From: Sporisorium sorghi
Lineage: Eukaryota > Basidiomycota > Ustilaginomycetes > Ustilaginales > Ustilaginaceae
Reading direction: 5' to 3'
Length of the DNA: 64,000 nucleotides
Assembly: GCA_023212695.1 (NCBI GenBank)
Contig: JALCCG010000105.1
Coordinates: 1 to 64,000 of the forward strand
The notes under the pieces are model-generated. The model searched no databases, was not told where the DNA came from, and saw only the letters and a program-made list of their open reading frames with translations. The position numbers and the translations under genes were made by a program. Position 1 is the first letter of the stretch. Every line of letters starts with the position of its first letter. This document shows positions 8,901 through 19,800 of the stretch, piece after piece.

Positions 8901-10747
8901 GCGACAAGCTCGCCGGCCTTGCCTCCACTAAGGATGCGTAGATCGCCGACAGGATCGAAAAAGTAGAGGCGACGACCCTTGGATCGGATGAGCTGGATGC
9001 CTCGCCAGATCTCGGCGCGGTTCTTGAGCCAGTTGGCGAAGCGGTGTTGGAAAGTGGCCGTCTTACTAGCGTTGACGTAGCTGGCGAAAGCGACGAGGAA
9101 AAAGTACTTTTCGAGCGACTTGGCGGCTTTCTCGAGATGCGAGGCGGCCTGCGCCTCGTCCAAAGCGTCTGTCGAGTATCGGATGCGTGACGAGAGGATG
9201 GTCTCTCGCAGGTTGGTCACGTGGGCACAGGAGTCGATGGCAACGTCAACGATGGCTTTGTTCTCGAGACCTTCGTCGAGGAGACCAGCGAGCTGCCTGA
9301 TGATGCCGTAATCGCCCGAATTTGCCTTGCGCAGCGACTCGAGCAAGGCTGGGTTGGAGAGCAAAATCTCTATGGTGGACTGCGAGTCGCGTGTGGAAAG
9401 ACTGACGTTGAGGACGCGAATGAGACGCAAGAGGGAAAGGTTTTGCGCCTGCTGCTCTCCAGCCTGGCGAAGCGAGCGGGCCACGCCAGAGTGTGGCGTT
9501 CCGTTGGCAGGCGCCTGTATAGGCGACTTTTGCTGGCCAGACAGGGGTGCAAAAGGATCCTCGTGGCCGAGCAGGAGCATCTGCTTTCGTCGCAGGATCA
9601 CAGCAGCGACCATGGCAAAAGTGGTTCGAGTGAATCCGATGCCACAGTTGGCCACGAGACTAGTCTCGGTTGGATCGAGGTCCTTGATGACCTGTGCGTA
9701 TGCGTCGAGGTAGTTGTTCTCGATGGCCTGATCCTCGGCGATGGGAATGCGATGGTAGTCGACCCTCCAGCCTTGGGCTTTGACGCGGTCCCACACTTCG
9801 CGGACAGTGTGGACGGAAGCCTCATCGACGGCGATCCAGGTTGGCGCGATCTGACCGCTGGCTGTCTCTTCGTGTACCATGACGAGGCCGCCGTATTTGG
9901 ACGACTCGCGCAGGATGTCCTGTTTCAAGCGAGATTCGATGGCCTCGAGGTTGTCGGCGCGCATACTGAGTCCAAAGGTGCTGACGGGTCGCTCTGCCTC
10001 GCGAAGCACAAACGGCCTGCCACCGACGTAGATGACGGGTTCTTCTCTGGTGCAGACCCAGACGCATTTGCGGGCCTTTTCTGGTTGTGTTGAGGACCTG
10101 CGAGCAGAAGCATTTGCAGGAGCGTCATTTGCTTGGTTGAGATGAGGTGAGCTGATGGGAGACGTGGTCTGGGGGGAAGCAGTTGATGTGGTTGCTACAT
10201 GGGTCGGCAAGCGCAGTTCAAAGCTCTGCGAGGCGGTGGTGTCCTTGGTGGGGCGAGCGTTGAGCACCGAAAGGATGGTCTTGAGACCGGTGATGGTGGG
10301 TTGCGCGACGCCGTAGACCTCAAGCGAGCAGTCTGCCTTGCGAAAGTTGGGAGCGCCTTGGAGGTGCAAGTTGAGATGGGCGTGGCGCGCCCCGCCGGCA
10401 AAGTGATCAGTCTTGAGGATAAGGCCACGGTTGAGCACGCTTCCCTGACGGTTGCGCACCACGCTCTCTTCGCGCTGTGCCCATAGCTGGGCGCCCAGCT
10501 TTCCAAAGCCATCGGAGCCAAGCAAGTTGGGTTTTGCGCGACTCGAAGACGAGGTGGATGAGGATGATTGGGAGCCGAAGCTGATGGCTGGTCGAGTAGG
10601 AGCGGTGTGTGAAGCAACGTGGATGCCGGGCGCGTGTCGAGCTGCGGACTCTTGGGGCTCTGGCAGCGGCGAAGAGAGTGCTGGCACATCCTGGTTGTCG
10701 GCGAGGCTATCCTGCACGGTCATTTGATCGAGAGGAGTCGCCGTCAT
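5930..10747 (-). CDS. Paladin-like protein with three PTP-like phytase repeats
   Basis: This is one uninterrupted 1605-aa frame starting at an ATG at 10747. It holds three repeats of the PTP-like phytase/paladin fold. Each repeat has a segment like R-E-E-P-V-(I/L)-Y-V-N-G-x-P followed later by a CX5R phosphatase loop. The loops fall near residues 368 (C-G-I-G-F-T-R), 871 (C-Q-L-G-R-G-R) and 1352 (C-Q-M-G-R-G-R). All three keep the Cys and Arg, so none is obviously dead by that criterion, although the first has lost the central G-R-G pattern. The first ~90 residues are low-complexity. Family members include animal paladin (phosphoinositide phosphatase activity reported) and microbial inositol-phosphate phosphatases. 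A substrate among inositol phosphates or phosphoinositides is inferred; the fungal role is not known to me. Confidence 0.85.
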   Translation of the reverse strand: MTATPLDQMTVQDSLADNQDVPALSSPLPEPQESAARHAPGIHVASHTAPTRPAISFGSQSSSSTSSSSRAKPNLLGSDGFGKLGAQLWAQREESVVRNRQGSVLNRGLILKTDHFAGGARHAHLNLHLQGAPNFRKADCSLEVYGVAQPTITGLKTILSVLNARPTKDTTASQSFELRLPTHVATTSTASPQTTSPISSPHLNQANDAPANASARRSSTQPEKARKCVWVCTREEPVIYVGGRPFVLREAERPVSTFGLSMRADNLEAIESRLKQDILRESSKYGGLVMVHEETASGQIAPTWIAVDEASVHTVREVWDRVKAQGWRVDYHRIPIAEDQAIENNYLDAYAQVIKDLDPTETSLVANCGIGFTRTTFAMVAAVILRRKQMLLLGHEDPFAPLSGQQKSPIQAPANGTPHSGVARSLRQAGEQQAQNLSLLRLIRVLNVSLSTRDSQSTIEILLSNPALLESLRKANSGDYGIIRQLAGLLDEGLENKAIVDVAIDSCAHVTNLRETILSSRIRYSTDALDEAQAASHLEKAAKSLEKYFFLVAFASYVNASKTATFQHRFANWLKNRAEIWRGIQLIRSKGRRLYFFDPVGDLRILSGGKAGELVATNEKLQSRFGEVSGQGAQVPGDEFADYVIRNRAGIVLRPFTLLKCDIWRKFIERNAGLPIRGTVNFRRIPGSNIFATGQPTVDGIRNVVAALLEHYASKTEASSLPTRTVTWINLREEPIVYVNGKPYCLRQKGMSLRNIKAYSGINWDRLLLLEDRLKNDVVNELESGEGRLLLHTETSDGTIIPIWEEATAADVDTVQDIMSNIGTDFKDKVQLRFRRIPMTAEKPPDFSDISELLSTVLQANVERQPVVLNCQLGRGRSTMTAVLILMIARWLKQGHSKLPEAKLQEVHEDENDPKAQDSDGLRLSGSAQDSGSTTPYARETVNADLLDDALDSQSADETQPPKRAPLSYHVINSLLRVIPRGLEVKKMVDDCIDQCATVTNLREAIEEARLAAEDTEDEALRKKHVQSAIHNLRRYFLLIVFQSYLTQTRPDLLEASPSFRSFVTRQPVFETIAKEFDKIDISTIMPLQKVDASDGVALSDEVQEVVSHRNGSILSAYTMLKSDFFSGILKLGLPERIDGMPNLRGVPLLLTPPGQANGANQPSTPMTPKTPLMTHGRETWGSGMPTVDGLRRGLTRMGAAPNGPAKVVWTSLREEPVLYVNGRPHVLRLADQPITNIEATGVTTDVVEGMEVALKNDMLKEAAERGGRVLLHDETEIRQGEFDIIPVWETVKEGDVLTPREVYELVQREGYKVDYARLAITDEQAPVPAVFSQLEERVITALQTGSACVFNCQMGRGRTTTGMVIASLVSTVWHYGDNLVASYEMSGSMVLPSSATGGDAAAGGVQAISPAGDDDDDASFGQPKDNLDNREDDLRLQGEWRTILQLVGVLSHGKLAKKLTDRAIDRMEAVQNLRKAIYDSKLRADNAEVGTKKYKHLSTVFTNYLQRYGYLITFANYLLEKSEADGFVPLWPALGGGGPAVGLEEGVEEQPVGGGGRKRSESVSSQMSSSTAFTDGAGRRFPSFLGWLQPRREIGNILGRDRLE

Positions 10748-11047
10748 GGTGCGATGCTTGATAGCCCTTGGTCGCCGAGCGAGTCCTTCGATCGCAGCCG
10801 CGCCAGTCGGTGAATCTAAGTGGACCGTTCGATGGTGATGGCTCGCGAGTGAATGAACGAAGCAAAAATCAGCGAGATTCAGCTGGGATGGCAGCGATGA
10901 TGGAAGAGGAGAAGGACGATGCGCATTCCAGTCGAAGAGCTCGGTCCCTCCGTCTTGACTCGGTTGCGCAGGTGCCTGTCAGGGACCCCTTTCTCTTGAG
11001 AAACTGTATCGATGAGTGTGAATGTGACAGGCACAAATTTCTCTTCG

Positions 11048-11079
<32 letters not shown>

Positions 11080-11951
11080 AACAACAACCGGACAGCGAGC
11101 GCGTCACAACAGCAAATCACAGTCACAGTCACAGATCCTCTGCCGGAGAAGACCGAGACTAGAATTGGGCCGAACATCCGCTCATTACGCCACGCTCACC
11201 ACTCTCTAGCTCTCTCTCTGCTCCTCTCATGCACACTGATGGTCGTTCTGTTGACTGCTTCGGTGTATAGCCATGATCGACCGGCAATGCTCTCCAGATT
11301 CTGAAGCGGCCTCTGCGCTTGGCATACAGAAAGAGGAGCGCTGTGAGTTGCTTGCTGCTCCTGTCACGAGTCAAAAGCGGTCTTTTACCTCCACCTCTCT
11401 CGGACTTAACAATGCTGAGCTGAAAAAAATAAAAATAAAAAATCATCTCAGCGCACGCCGGCGAATCACACGCAGCGCACTCTCTCGCTCTCGTCATCGG
11501 AAAACGAGCCGAGCCTGAGTCGACCAACGAGTGAAGCGCAGCAACGTCGACTTCATCACCACGCATGCTCATCACTCGATCCTCATCTCTCCCTCGAAAC
11601 ACCACCATAGCTACGTGGCATCAAGCGCCAACCACGGCTCAGCATCCCATTCAGCGAATCCAATCAGAACCACCTGCAACACACCTCCGAATCGGCATCC
11701 TCCTGCGCATCGCCAACGCAGTCTCACTTGGACAGACGCTCAGTAGACCGCACACCACTCGGACAGCTCGCGTTGGGGCGCCCATCCTCCTACGAAGCGC
11801 CTCCCTTGTCTACAAATACCACCTCGCTCCATCCTGGACGGCGGACCGCTTGCATGCAGGTTCTATGTTAGCAACGTGCTAGAGCTGGCTCGACGCTCGC
11901 ACTCAGCTGTAACAACTCGAGGCGCCATCGGTCGCTGCCGCTCTCATCATC
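10748..11951. other. Divergent promoter region, paladin-like / RING gene
   Basis: This is 1.2 kb between divergent starts. It contains a 30-nt poly(A) run at 11048-11077 and an A-rich stretch (AAAAAATAAAAATAAAAAA-like) near 11425-11442. Short frames here have no recognisable content. I see no gene. Confidence 0.5.
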
Positions 11952-12783
11952 ATGGGCCACGTACAGTCTCGTCAGCAGGATGCTGAGCACGAGCTTGCTG
12001 GCGATGACGCCTCCTCGTCGCAAGCAACAGCTTCTCATGGCGCATCGCAAGCTCGAAGCAGCCGCTCGTCGGACTCAGCCGATGCCGTCGCTGGCAACAA
12101 CCGTCGAAAGCGACGTCGCGATTCCAACTCAGCCGACCTCGCGACCGACTCGACCCCCGAACACCGACGGATCTCCCGCAGACGGCGAGCATCGCCTCGT
12201 TCTGACTTGGCACCCCAACTTGACTCACAACAGTCATCAGCAGAAGCATTACATTCTCCAATGGACTTGGACGCAGCAGAAGCACCGGTCATTCCGCCAT
12301 TGTCGACAACTGCCGATCAACCTCACGCTCCAGTGTCGGATCTGCAACAGAGATACGCAGCTGTTCAGTCGCGCGCCGATGCTTCCCCCGGCGTCGAGGG
12401 TGGCGCCACGCCTCCTCCACACCTAGATGTCTTGCGTGACGAGAGGGAGCGCGCTCGACGACAGATACTCGAGGCCCTTGGTGCTGCACCACCATCAGGC
12501 CCATCCACCCAGCCTGCCAACGACAGCACTGCTGCAGCCGAAACATTGTCGATCCAGACCACTCCCTCTGCCTCCGATGCTTCTTCCGCGCCTTCGGACG
12601 CTTGGGCGTCTGCCACTATGGCTGCTCTGCTCGGGGCTGCCGCAGCAGCTCCTAATCCCAATGCTCCTGATCCTCAGTTGGACACTTCCAGCTCGCGCTC
12701 CGCAGCACCGGCCAGCCCTCCCCCAGCATCGACTTCTGCATCTCAGGCTCATCCGCAGCAACCACAAGCGCAAACACAACAGC

Positions 12784-12815
<32 letters not shown>

Positions 12816-15140
12816 CAGCAACAGCGTCCACAGCCCGCACGACCTCAAGCTTTCCGCGCTCCCCTGCAGCCAGAGATGATCAGTGGCACCTCGATGGTAG
12901 TGCAAGGTGCACTCGTCGCTAGGATTCTTGCTGATCGTCCAGCTTCGTCCGCAGCGTCCTCGTCTCAGCCCTCGAGCTCGTCCTCGAACTCTTCCCAGAA
13001 CCACGCTGCTGGTCCGGCGACCAGAAGCGATGCCAGCACCAACCCTCCTCCTCCTGGTCCCTCCGACGCTGCATCTACTGGTTCCGAGAGCAATCCCGGC
13101 GTTCCTGGTGCTACGGTTGAAGGCGACACGCTCCGCAGCGCAGTGACGCTAGAGGAGCAGGCCGTCATGCTTAGTCGCATACTCGGCATTGCTGCTGCGG
13201 CCACTGCTGCTTCTTTGCTCAACAGTTCCGAGGCTCAGCACGTCGACCCATCTCTGCTCCAGACCAGCCTTCGCCGTCCGTTCGAACGCATGAACCAGCC
13301 ACCCAACCAACGCAACGAGCGCTGGCTTGCAGACTGGCAACGCAACGGCTCCGGCCATCGTCCGTCCTCGAGCAGTTCCGATGCAGAGCCGACACAAAGG
13401 CCAAGTAGCACTCACCCTTTTGCTCGTATGTCACGAGAGCGGCCGAGGGCCACGTCACAAGAGCGGCACGAGCGCCTCACGGCCCTCGGCCGTCGAATGC
13501 AAGCGCAGGTCTACGGAACTGCAGACGTTGCCCCTCAGCAAAGCGACAATGCTAGCGACCGCGCAAGCGACACGAGCACAAACTCAGAATCTCCTCCTGC
13601 AGTGGTTGGCGCCACTCCCCGAGACCAGGCAACTAGGCAGCAGGAAATCATCGCACACCTCTTGAGTGCAGCAGAGCGCGAGGCTGCTTCGCAAAGATTG
13701 ACGCGTATGCGATCGTCGGATCAGCCCGCGCCTTCTACGGCAGCTGGGCCCAGCGACCGAGCCCGCTCTACCAGCCTGAGCGCATCTGGACACCTCGCCA
13801 ACAGCACGCAGCAAGACGCACCGCGCCGCGGTCTGTCGCAGCTTATTCGATCCACCCTCGGATCTTTCCTGCATCCCAGCCGTCTCTTGCCCGGTCGCAG
13901 CGCCCAGTCGACAGAGGGGCCGTCTTCCGGCTCGCGTCAAGAAGGATGGACGAGTGCGTCGCACCGCAGCGGCTCGAGCGGTGCGCCAACTTCCGACTAT
14001 TCTCTGGGGCCCAACGATGTTGCTGGCACGCTTCGACAGGTGCGAAATGGCATCTTGCCCGACGGCGTGCCTGGCAGCTTTGGCAGCTTCCTCAACCACT
14101 TGGTCAATGATCTCATGGCGGCGGTTCGGCTTATGCGGCCCTCGAGCGAAGCCTCCAACGACCGGGCCCAGGCACAGACACCGCAGACGACCGACTACTT
14201 TGAGCACGCCACACACAGCCAACCAACCTCGGGCGCAGAGGTTCTAGACGGAGAGACATCCGCCTCTCAGCCACAAGCTCAGCCAGCACAGGCCGGTGTT
14301 TCTCAGGCTGCCTCGGGCGAAGAGAGTCTCGAGACGCAGGCGAGGCGCCAGCGCGATTTCCAGAACGGCAACCTCTCGTTCTTCCGACTGTTCCGCTTTG
14401 ATCCCGTGGCGCCGTCGCAGCTGGTACCATGCATCGTGGTGGGAGTGCGCAGTCTCGGTGTCATGGAGCGCTTCGGGGAGGAGGCGAATCCGGCTCGAGC
14501 TCAGGGTCCGGGACGAGATTTCAACGGTTCACGCCAGCAGACTTCTCGACCGACAACGCTCGGATCTGCTCGGCCTACAGCTACACCCGGACGCCAGCGT
14601 GCCCAATCGGTTGGGGCCGGTCAGTCTTCGGCTCGCTCGCAAGGCGGCGAGTCGACGGAAGCGCATGAAGACGAGCTGCCGGCATCGCGATTCATGCTCT
14701 TTGTCTCTGGCGGCCGCTACCCGCCCAACCACCCGCTGCTCACGTCGAACCCTGCGACGGCAGGGCGCGACCTGATGATCCTGATGGACCTGTTGAGCAC
14801 AATGCAGGCCATGCAGCACAAGCCCAGCACAGTGACGCAGGCCGAGATTGACGCGAGCGAGTTGGTCAAGATCAAAGGGTCCGAGGTGGCAGAGAAGGTG
14901 CGAGACGGCAAGATCACGGAAAACATGGCGGAGCGCTGCCTTGTGTGCCTGGAAGACTGGCAGGACGACGACGACTGCCGCGTGCTTGCCTGTCGACACG
15001 CCTTCCACACCAGTTGCGTGGATCGATGGATGACCTCTTCTTCCAACACGTGTCCCATGTGTCGACGCCAGGGTGTTAGCAAGGACGGCCACCAGGCAGG
15101 TGCAGAGACGGCCGACTCGCGAAGAGCAGCACAGGCCTGA
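11952..15140 (+). CDS. RING-H2 E3 ubiquitin ligase with N-myristoylation-type start
   Basis: The 1062-aa protein starts M-G-H-V-Q-S, which fits the N-myristoyltransferase pattern (Gly2, Ser6), so membrane anchoring is likely. Most of the protein is low-complexity: Ser/Ala/Pro-rich, with a polyGln/His tract at about residues 275-295. Short better-ordered segments occur near residues 800-840 and 915-990. The C-terminal RING-H2 domain (about 995-1040) begins C-L-V-C-L-E-D-W and contains C-R-H-A-F-H, D-R-W and C-P-M-C, giving all eight metal ligands. It should act as an E3 that recruits an E2 for substrate ubiquitination. I cannot assign a substrate or a named orthologue. Confidence 0.85.
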
Positions 15141-15360
15141 AGAACGTAGTAGCGGCTCTGACCTTGCATCTCCTGACTTTAATGAACGACTTGACCTCAT
15201 TTCTCGTTTCCCTTTCGCATCCTCACCGTACTTCTAATGCACTTTCCATTCTTTGCTCCAGACCATGATCATCGATGCATTGCGTTTGATTTTTATCCGA
15301 TGACGACTTGATTTGGCCACGTCTGATTCCACCTCGGCAGTATTGCTCTTGAGTTGGAAG

Positions 15361-15845
15361 TTACGACTGCTTTGACGAGCCGGCCAGGTTCCACTCGTCG
15401 GCGATGGCCGTTCTTAGCGCGCGAAGGTCAGAGCCGCGTTCGCCTTGGTTCTGCGCTGCCTGATCCTTTGCTTGCTGGATAATGTCCGATGTGGATCTGG
15501 TTGCGTTCGATGTTGATGCTGTTGTGTCTTTGTGGGATGCAGAGGGGATGTGGAACAAGGATCGTTGGGTGGCCTCGGGACCGGCGTAGAGGCTCTCGGG
15601 CGGCGGCTGGCTGGCTAGTCTGCGTCGGACGAGCTCTGGAAGCGTTCTGCCTTGTGGCCGTTCGTGGTAGTTGCGCACATCGTTCTCCCACAAGAAGTAG
15701 GCCATCACTCCCGTTGCAAGGCCCAGGATTGGGTCGAAGACTCTGAGGAGCAAATGTAGAAAGATCAGCTTCCCTTGGCCCTGAAGTCTTGAGCCGTAAG
15801 AACGAGAAGAGTGCGGACTCACCTTCCGATAAGGTATGTTGGCAT
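15361..15845 (-). CDS. NCE101: NCE101-family small membrane protein, two exons
   Basis: Exon 1 is 15823-15845, encoding M-P-T-Y-L-I-G and two bases of an Arg codon. An 80-nt intron follows (15743-15822; GTGAGT donor, CTCCTCAG acceptor), then exon 2 at 15361-15742. The spliced product is 134 aa. Splicing yields the NCE101 signature: a short N-terminus, F-D-P-I-L-G in a single hydrophobic helix, then W-E-N and R-P-Q-G-R-T-L-P-E-L-V-R-R-R, matching the small yeast Nce101 (about 53 aa) over its whole length. The extra C-terminal ~85 residues are polar and lineage-specific. Yeast Nce101 was linked to non-classical export of leaderless proteins; the mechanism is unclear. The unspliced frame misses the true N-terminus. 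Confidence 0.88.
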
Positions 15846-16551
15846 CGTGATTTGTGTGTGAGTTTTCGAATGAAGGTCTCGAGTGATTCAGTTGCTTCGT
15901 CACGATCAAAGCTGGCAAGTGCGGTGATGGTGGTGTGGACCCTGTACAACCACAAGACTGAGAGTGTGGAGCAGACAGATCGGGCATTCGAGTGCCGATC
16001 CGTGATTTCGAGACGATCACAGCACAGAGAGGCTTTGTATTCGGTCAGCTGCACAGCTACGTCGCCGGCAAGCCCAGTTTTGAATTGTTCCTTACGAAAA
16101 TGCGATTTTGTGCTGACACGCTGCAGAGTGGAAACCGATTTTCTGACTTTCAAGCTGAGCTGTTCACTTGGATCGAGGCACAGACCAGCTTCGACAGACC
16201 GGCACAGCACAGCGACTGTCCCTGAGTGAGTGAGTTATCGCAGCAGGCTGTGCTGCTGCCATGTCGCAGCAACGGTCAGCGACCCTTTCTCTCGATTCGC
16301 TTCCGTGCTTCCATCTTCTCCTCTTCCTCTCTCCACACCATCCACATCGGCAATCAGCCTTCTAGACTTTCTTTCCCTCAAAAAGCAGCTCGTCGACTTT
16401 CCTTGCTTCGACTCGGCTTTCCATCCATCCACCTTCGGACGGCGATCGAAGAGATTCCTCGCTTTCCCGCAATCTCGCATCGTTCTGGCCTGCTTCCACA
16501 TCTTTCCTATAAAAGTCGGCTCCCGACGCTGCGCCACCTCCTTCCCTCGCC
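15846..16551. other. Divergent promoter region, NCE101 / intersectin-like scaffold
   Basis: This is 706 bp between divergent starts. On the + strand there is a TATA-like element (TATAAAA) at 16508-16514, about 40 bp before the scaffold ATG, which is close for a TATA box unless the leader is very short. No gene is seen. Confidence 0.45.
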
Positions 16552-16857
16552 ATGTACAACAACATGCAGGGACAAGGCTGGGGCCGCCCGCTGCAGCCCC
16601 AAATGACCGGATACCCGCAACAGCAGCAGCAGCAGCAGCAGCAGCCCGGTAGCGGATTCCTCCAGCCGCAGCAAACCGGCTATCCTGGCATGTCGCAGTT
16701 CCAGCGACCAATGCAAACAGGCATGCCCTACCAGCCGCAGCAGCCGCAGCAAGGTCTTACGCCTCAGCAGACGGGCATGATGGGCGGCATGGGCATGCAG
16801 CAGGTCCGTCCTCAACCCACTTCCCAGTTCCTCTCTCCTGGTCCCACCGGCATGGGT

Positions 16858-16896
<39 letters not shown>

Positions 16897-19800
16897 GGTG
16901 GCGGTCTCCAGCCTCAGCCTACGGGATACATGGGCGGCCTGCAGCCCCAGCAGACCGGATTCATGGGCGGCGGAGGTCTCCAGATGCAGCAGACCGGCCT
17001 CATGCCCCAAATGACCGGTATGCCCATCCGTGATCCACGAATGCAGCTCATGAGCGCTCAATTCTTGCCTGCCTCTCAACCTTTCTCTGGCGCTCCCGTT
17101 GCCGGCAACATGAACTTCAGTCAAGCCAGCATGCAACCTTCCAACTTCCAGTCGCAAATTCAAAACCTCAGCCAGCAGCAGCAAGGCTCCAAACAGCCAC
17201 GCATCCCCTGGGCCCTCACCAAAGAGGAGCGTAAGAGCTACGACGCCATCTTCCGTGCCTGGGACGCCCAAGGTACCGGCTTCATCAATGGAGAGGTCGC
17301 AAGAGAGGTCTTTGGCCAGAGTGGTCTCGAGACTGAAAAGCTCATGCAGATCTGGCACCTCGCCGACACGGGCAACCGCGGAAAGCTCAACGTCAACGAG
17401 TTCCACGTCGCCATGGGCCTTATCTACCGCGCTCTCAACGGCAACGACGTGCCAGAAACGCTGCCACCCGAGCTCATTCCCCCTTCCGCCAAGGATCTCA
17501 ATGACTCGGTCGATTTCCTCAAGGACCTGCTCAAAAAGGACACCAACGTGCGCCACAGCACCGGCCTCAACATCCCAGAGGCCGGTTCCAACAGCGGCGC
17601 CTCGTACGCAAAGGCGCGCTCCTTCCACGAGAACCCCGTCGCGCCTAAAAAGGACGCCACCGCCTACAAGCACGACGACACCGACGTTGCCGGATACAAG
17701 AGCAGCAGCCGCCATCTCGACCGCAAGACCGTCCGCTACGAGGGCCAGAGCGCCACCGACGATCTCAGCGAGATGAAGCGTCAGCTCGCAAACACTCAGA
17801 AGATGCTCGACAAGCAGGGCGCAGACGACGACGAGGACCGCGAACTCGAGCGCGAGATGGACGACCTCCGCTACCGCATCCGTCGCGTTCAGGACGACAT
17901 CGAGTACTACAACCGACGAGGCGGTCGCGATTCGGCCGACCTGCGTCGCAAGGCTGAGCGCGAACTCATGCATCTCATGCACGAGCGTCTTCCGCAGCTT
18001 GAGAAGCGCATCGAAGCAAAGGATAGCCGTCAGCGCGAGCGCGACCTCGACCAGAGCCGCGAGAGGGACCGCCGAAACGACCCTTACAACCGCTACGCGT
18101 CGTCTTCCAGCGATCGTGACCGCTACCGTGACGACGATCGAAGCAACAGCCGATCCGGCTCTACGCTGGGCGATGGCGAGTATCTGCGCGGCACCTTTGA
18201 CCGTGACAGCGACAGACGTAGGGACGATGGGGACAGCTACCGACGCAGAGGCGACGACGATCGCGATGCGCGCCCATCTGCAACGCAGGCGCCACCCCCG
18301 CCTCCGCCCGTTGAGCCTGCCAAGCCTGCTGCTCCTTCCCCGGCTCCCTCGACCCCTGCTGCCTCTTCCGGTCCTCCCAAGAACATGTCGGCCGAGGAGC
18401 GCGCCGCTTGGATCCGTTCCGAGGCCCAGCGACGTGTGCAGGAGCGCATGCGCATGCTTGGCGCCGTTGCCCCTGCTGGTCCCACTGCCGTCGACACGAG
18501 TGTCGAGGAGCGACTCAAAGCCGAGCAGGCCGAGGCCGCTGCCAAGAGTGCTCAGGCCGATCAAGAAGCTGCAGCCCGCGAGGAAGCTCGCAAGGCTCGT
18601 CTCGAAGAGCACCGTCTGCAGACCGAAAAGGCCAGCCTCGCCACGGTCAAGCAGGAAATTAAGCAAGCCGAAAAGGGCGACAATCCTCCTCCAGCTCCCA
18701 TTGTCCAGGCAGCCAAGGAAGAGATCGACGACCAAGAGGACATGATCCGACGTCGTGAAGAAGTGCTTGCCAAGGAGAAGGCAGAACGAGAGGCGCGTCT
18801 CAAGAGGCTCGAGGAGCAAGAGGAAGAGGCTCGCAGGCAGGAAGAGGCTTTCAAGGAGCGTCAGAGTATGTTCAACAGCGGAACCAAATCGGCTTCGTCT
18901 GCCTTGCCTGCGCCTTCGCGCAAGTCGGGGAAAGCGGCTGCTCCACCTCCGCCTCCTCCCTCGCGAGCACGAGCCGCTCCTGCTCCAGTCCCTGCTGCCG
19001 CGCCGGCCCCGCCAGCCCCTCCCGCGACGCTGGCTCCACCAGAGGCGCCGCCTGCTGATGCTCAGCCTAGTCCCACTCCTAGCACGGGCTCGAGCACCAA
19101 CCCCTTCCACAGGATGCAGCAAGGTGCTGTTGTTGCCGCTGCCAGCCCGTCGCCAGGCGCCCCCGCAGCTCCGGCCGCTTCGACACCCGGTGGAGGCACC
19201 AACCCTTTCTTCCGTCCTCAGCAGCCTGCAGCGGACTCCAACCTCCCTCCTGCAACCCGCGCAACTCCTCCCGTCTCTGCTCAGCCCACTGGTGCCACCC
19301 CCAAGTCGGCTTCCCGCACCATCCACACTGCGCCCAAGCACGACGACGACGACTGGGAGGACTCGGACAAGGACGAAGATGAGGATGAGGCGGACGGCCC
19401 CGGATCCAGCACTCGCGCCACGCGTCAGAACCTTGCTCAGGCCTTGTTCAGCAACCTGATCCCCAGCAGCGGCCGATCGACCCCTCCTGCCTCTGCACCC
19501 AGCGCACCTGCTCCTCCTCCCGCGCCGCCTGCTGCTCCAGCCGCTCCACCGGCACCTGCTGCTCCCGCAGCTCCCGTCATCAAGCCAGCAGCCGGACCTG
19601 TCGATCGCGGTGCGTTGCTCGGACAGATCCAGGGCGGTTTGAAGCTCAAAAAGGCGCAGACCAACGACCGATCCAAAGCGCTCGTCACCGGCAACGTGAT
19701 CGGAGATGCCTCGCCCCCGGTGCAGACCTACGTGCCGCCGCCTAGCCCTCCAGCGGCCCCTGCCGCGTCGTCTGCCGTTGCCGAGCGTTCCGTCGATGAA

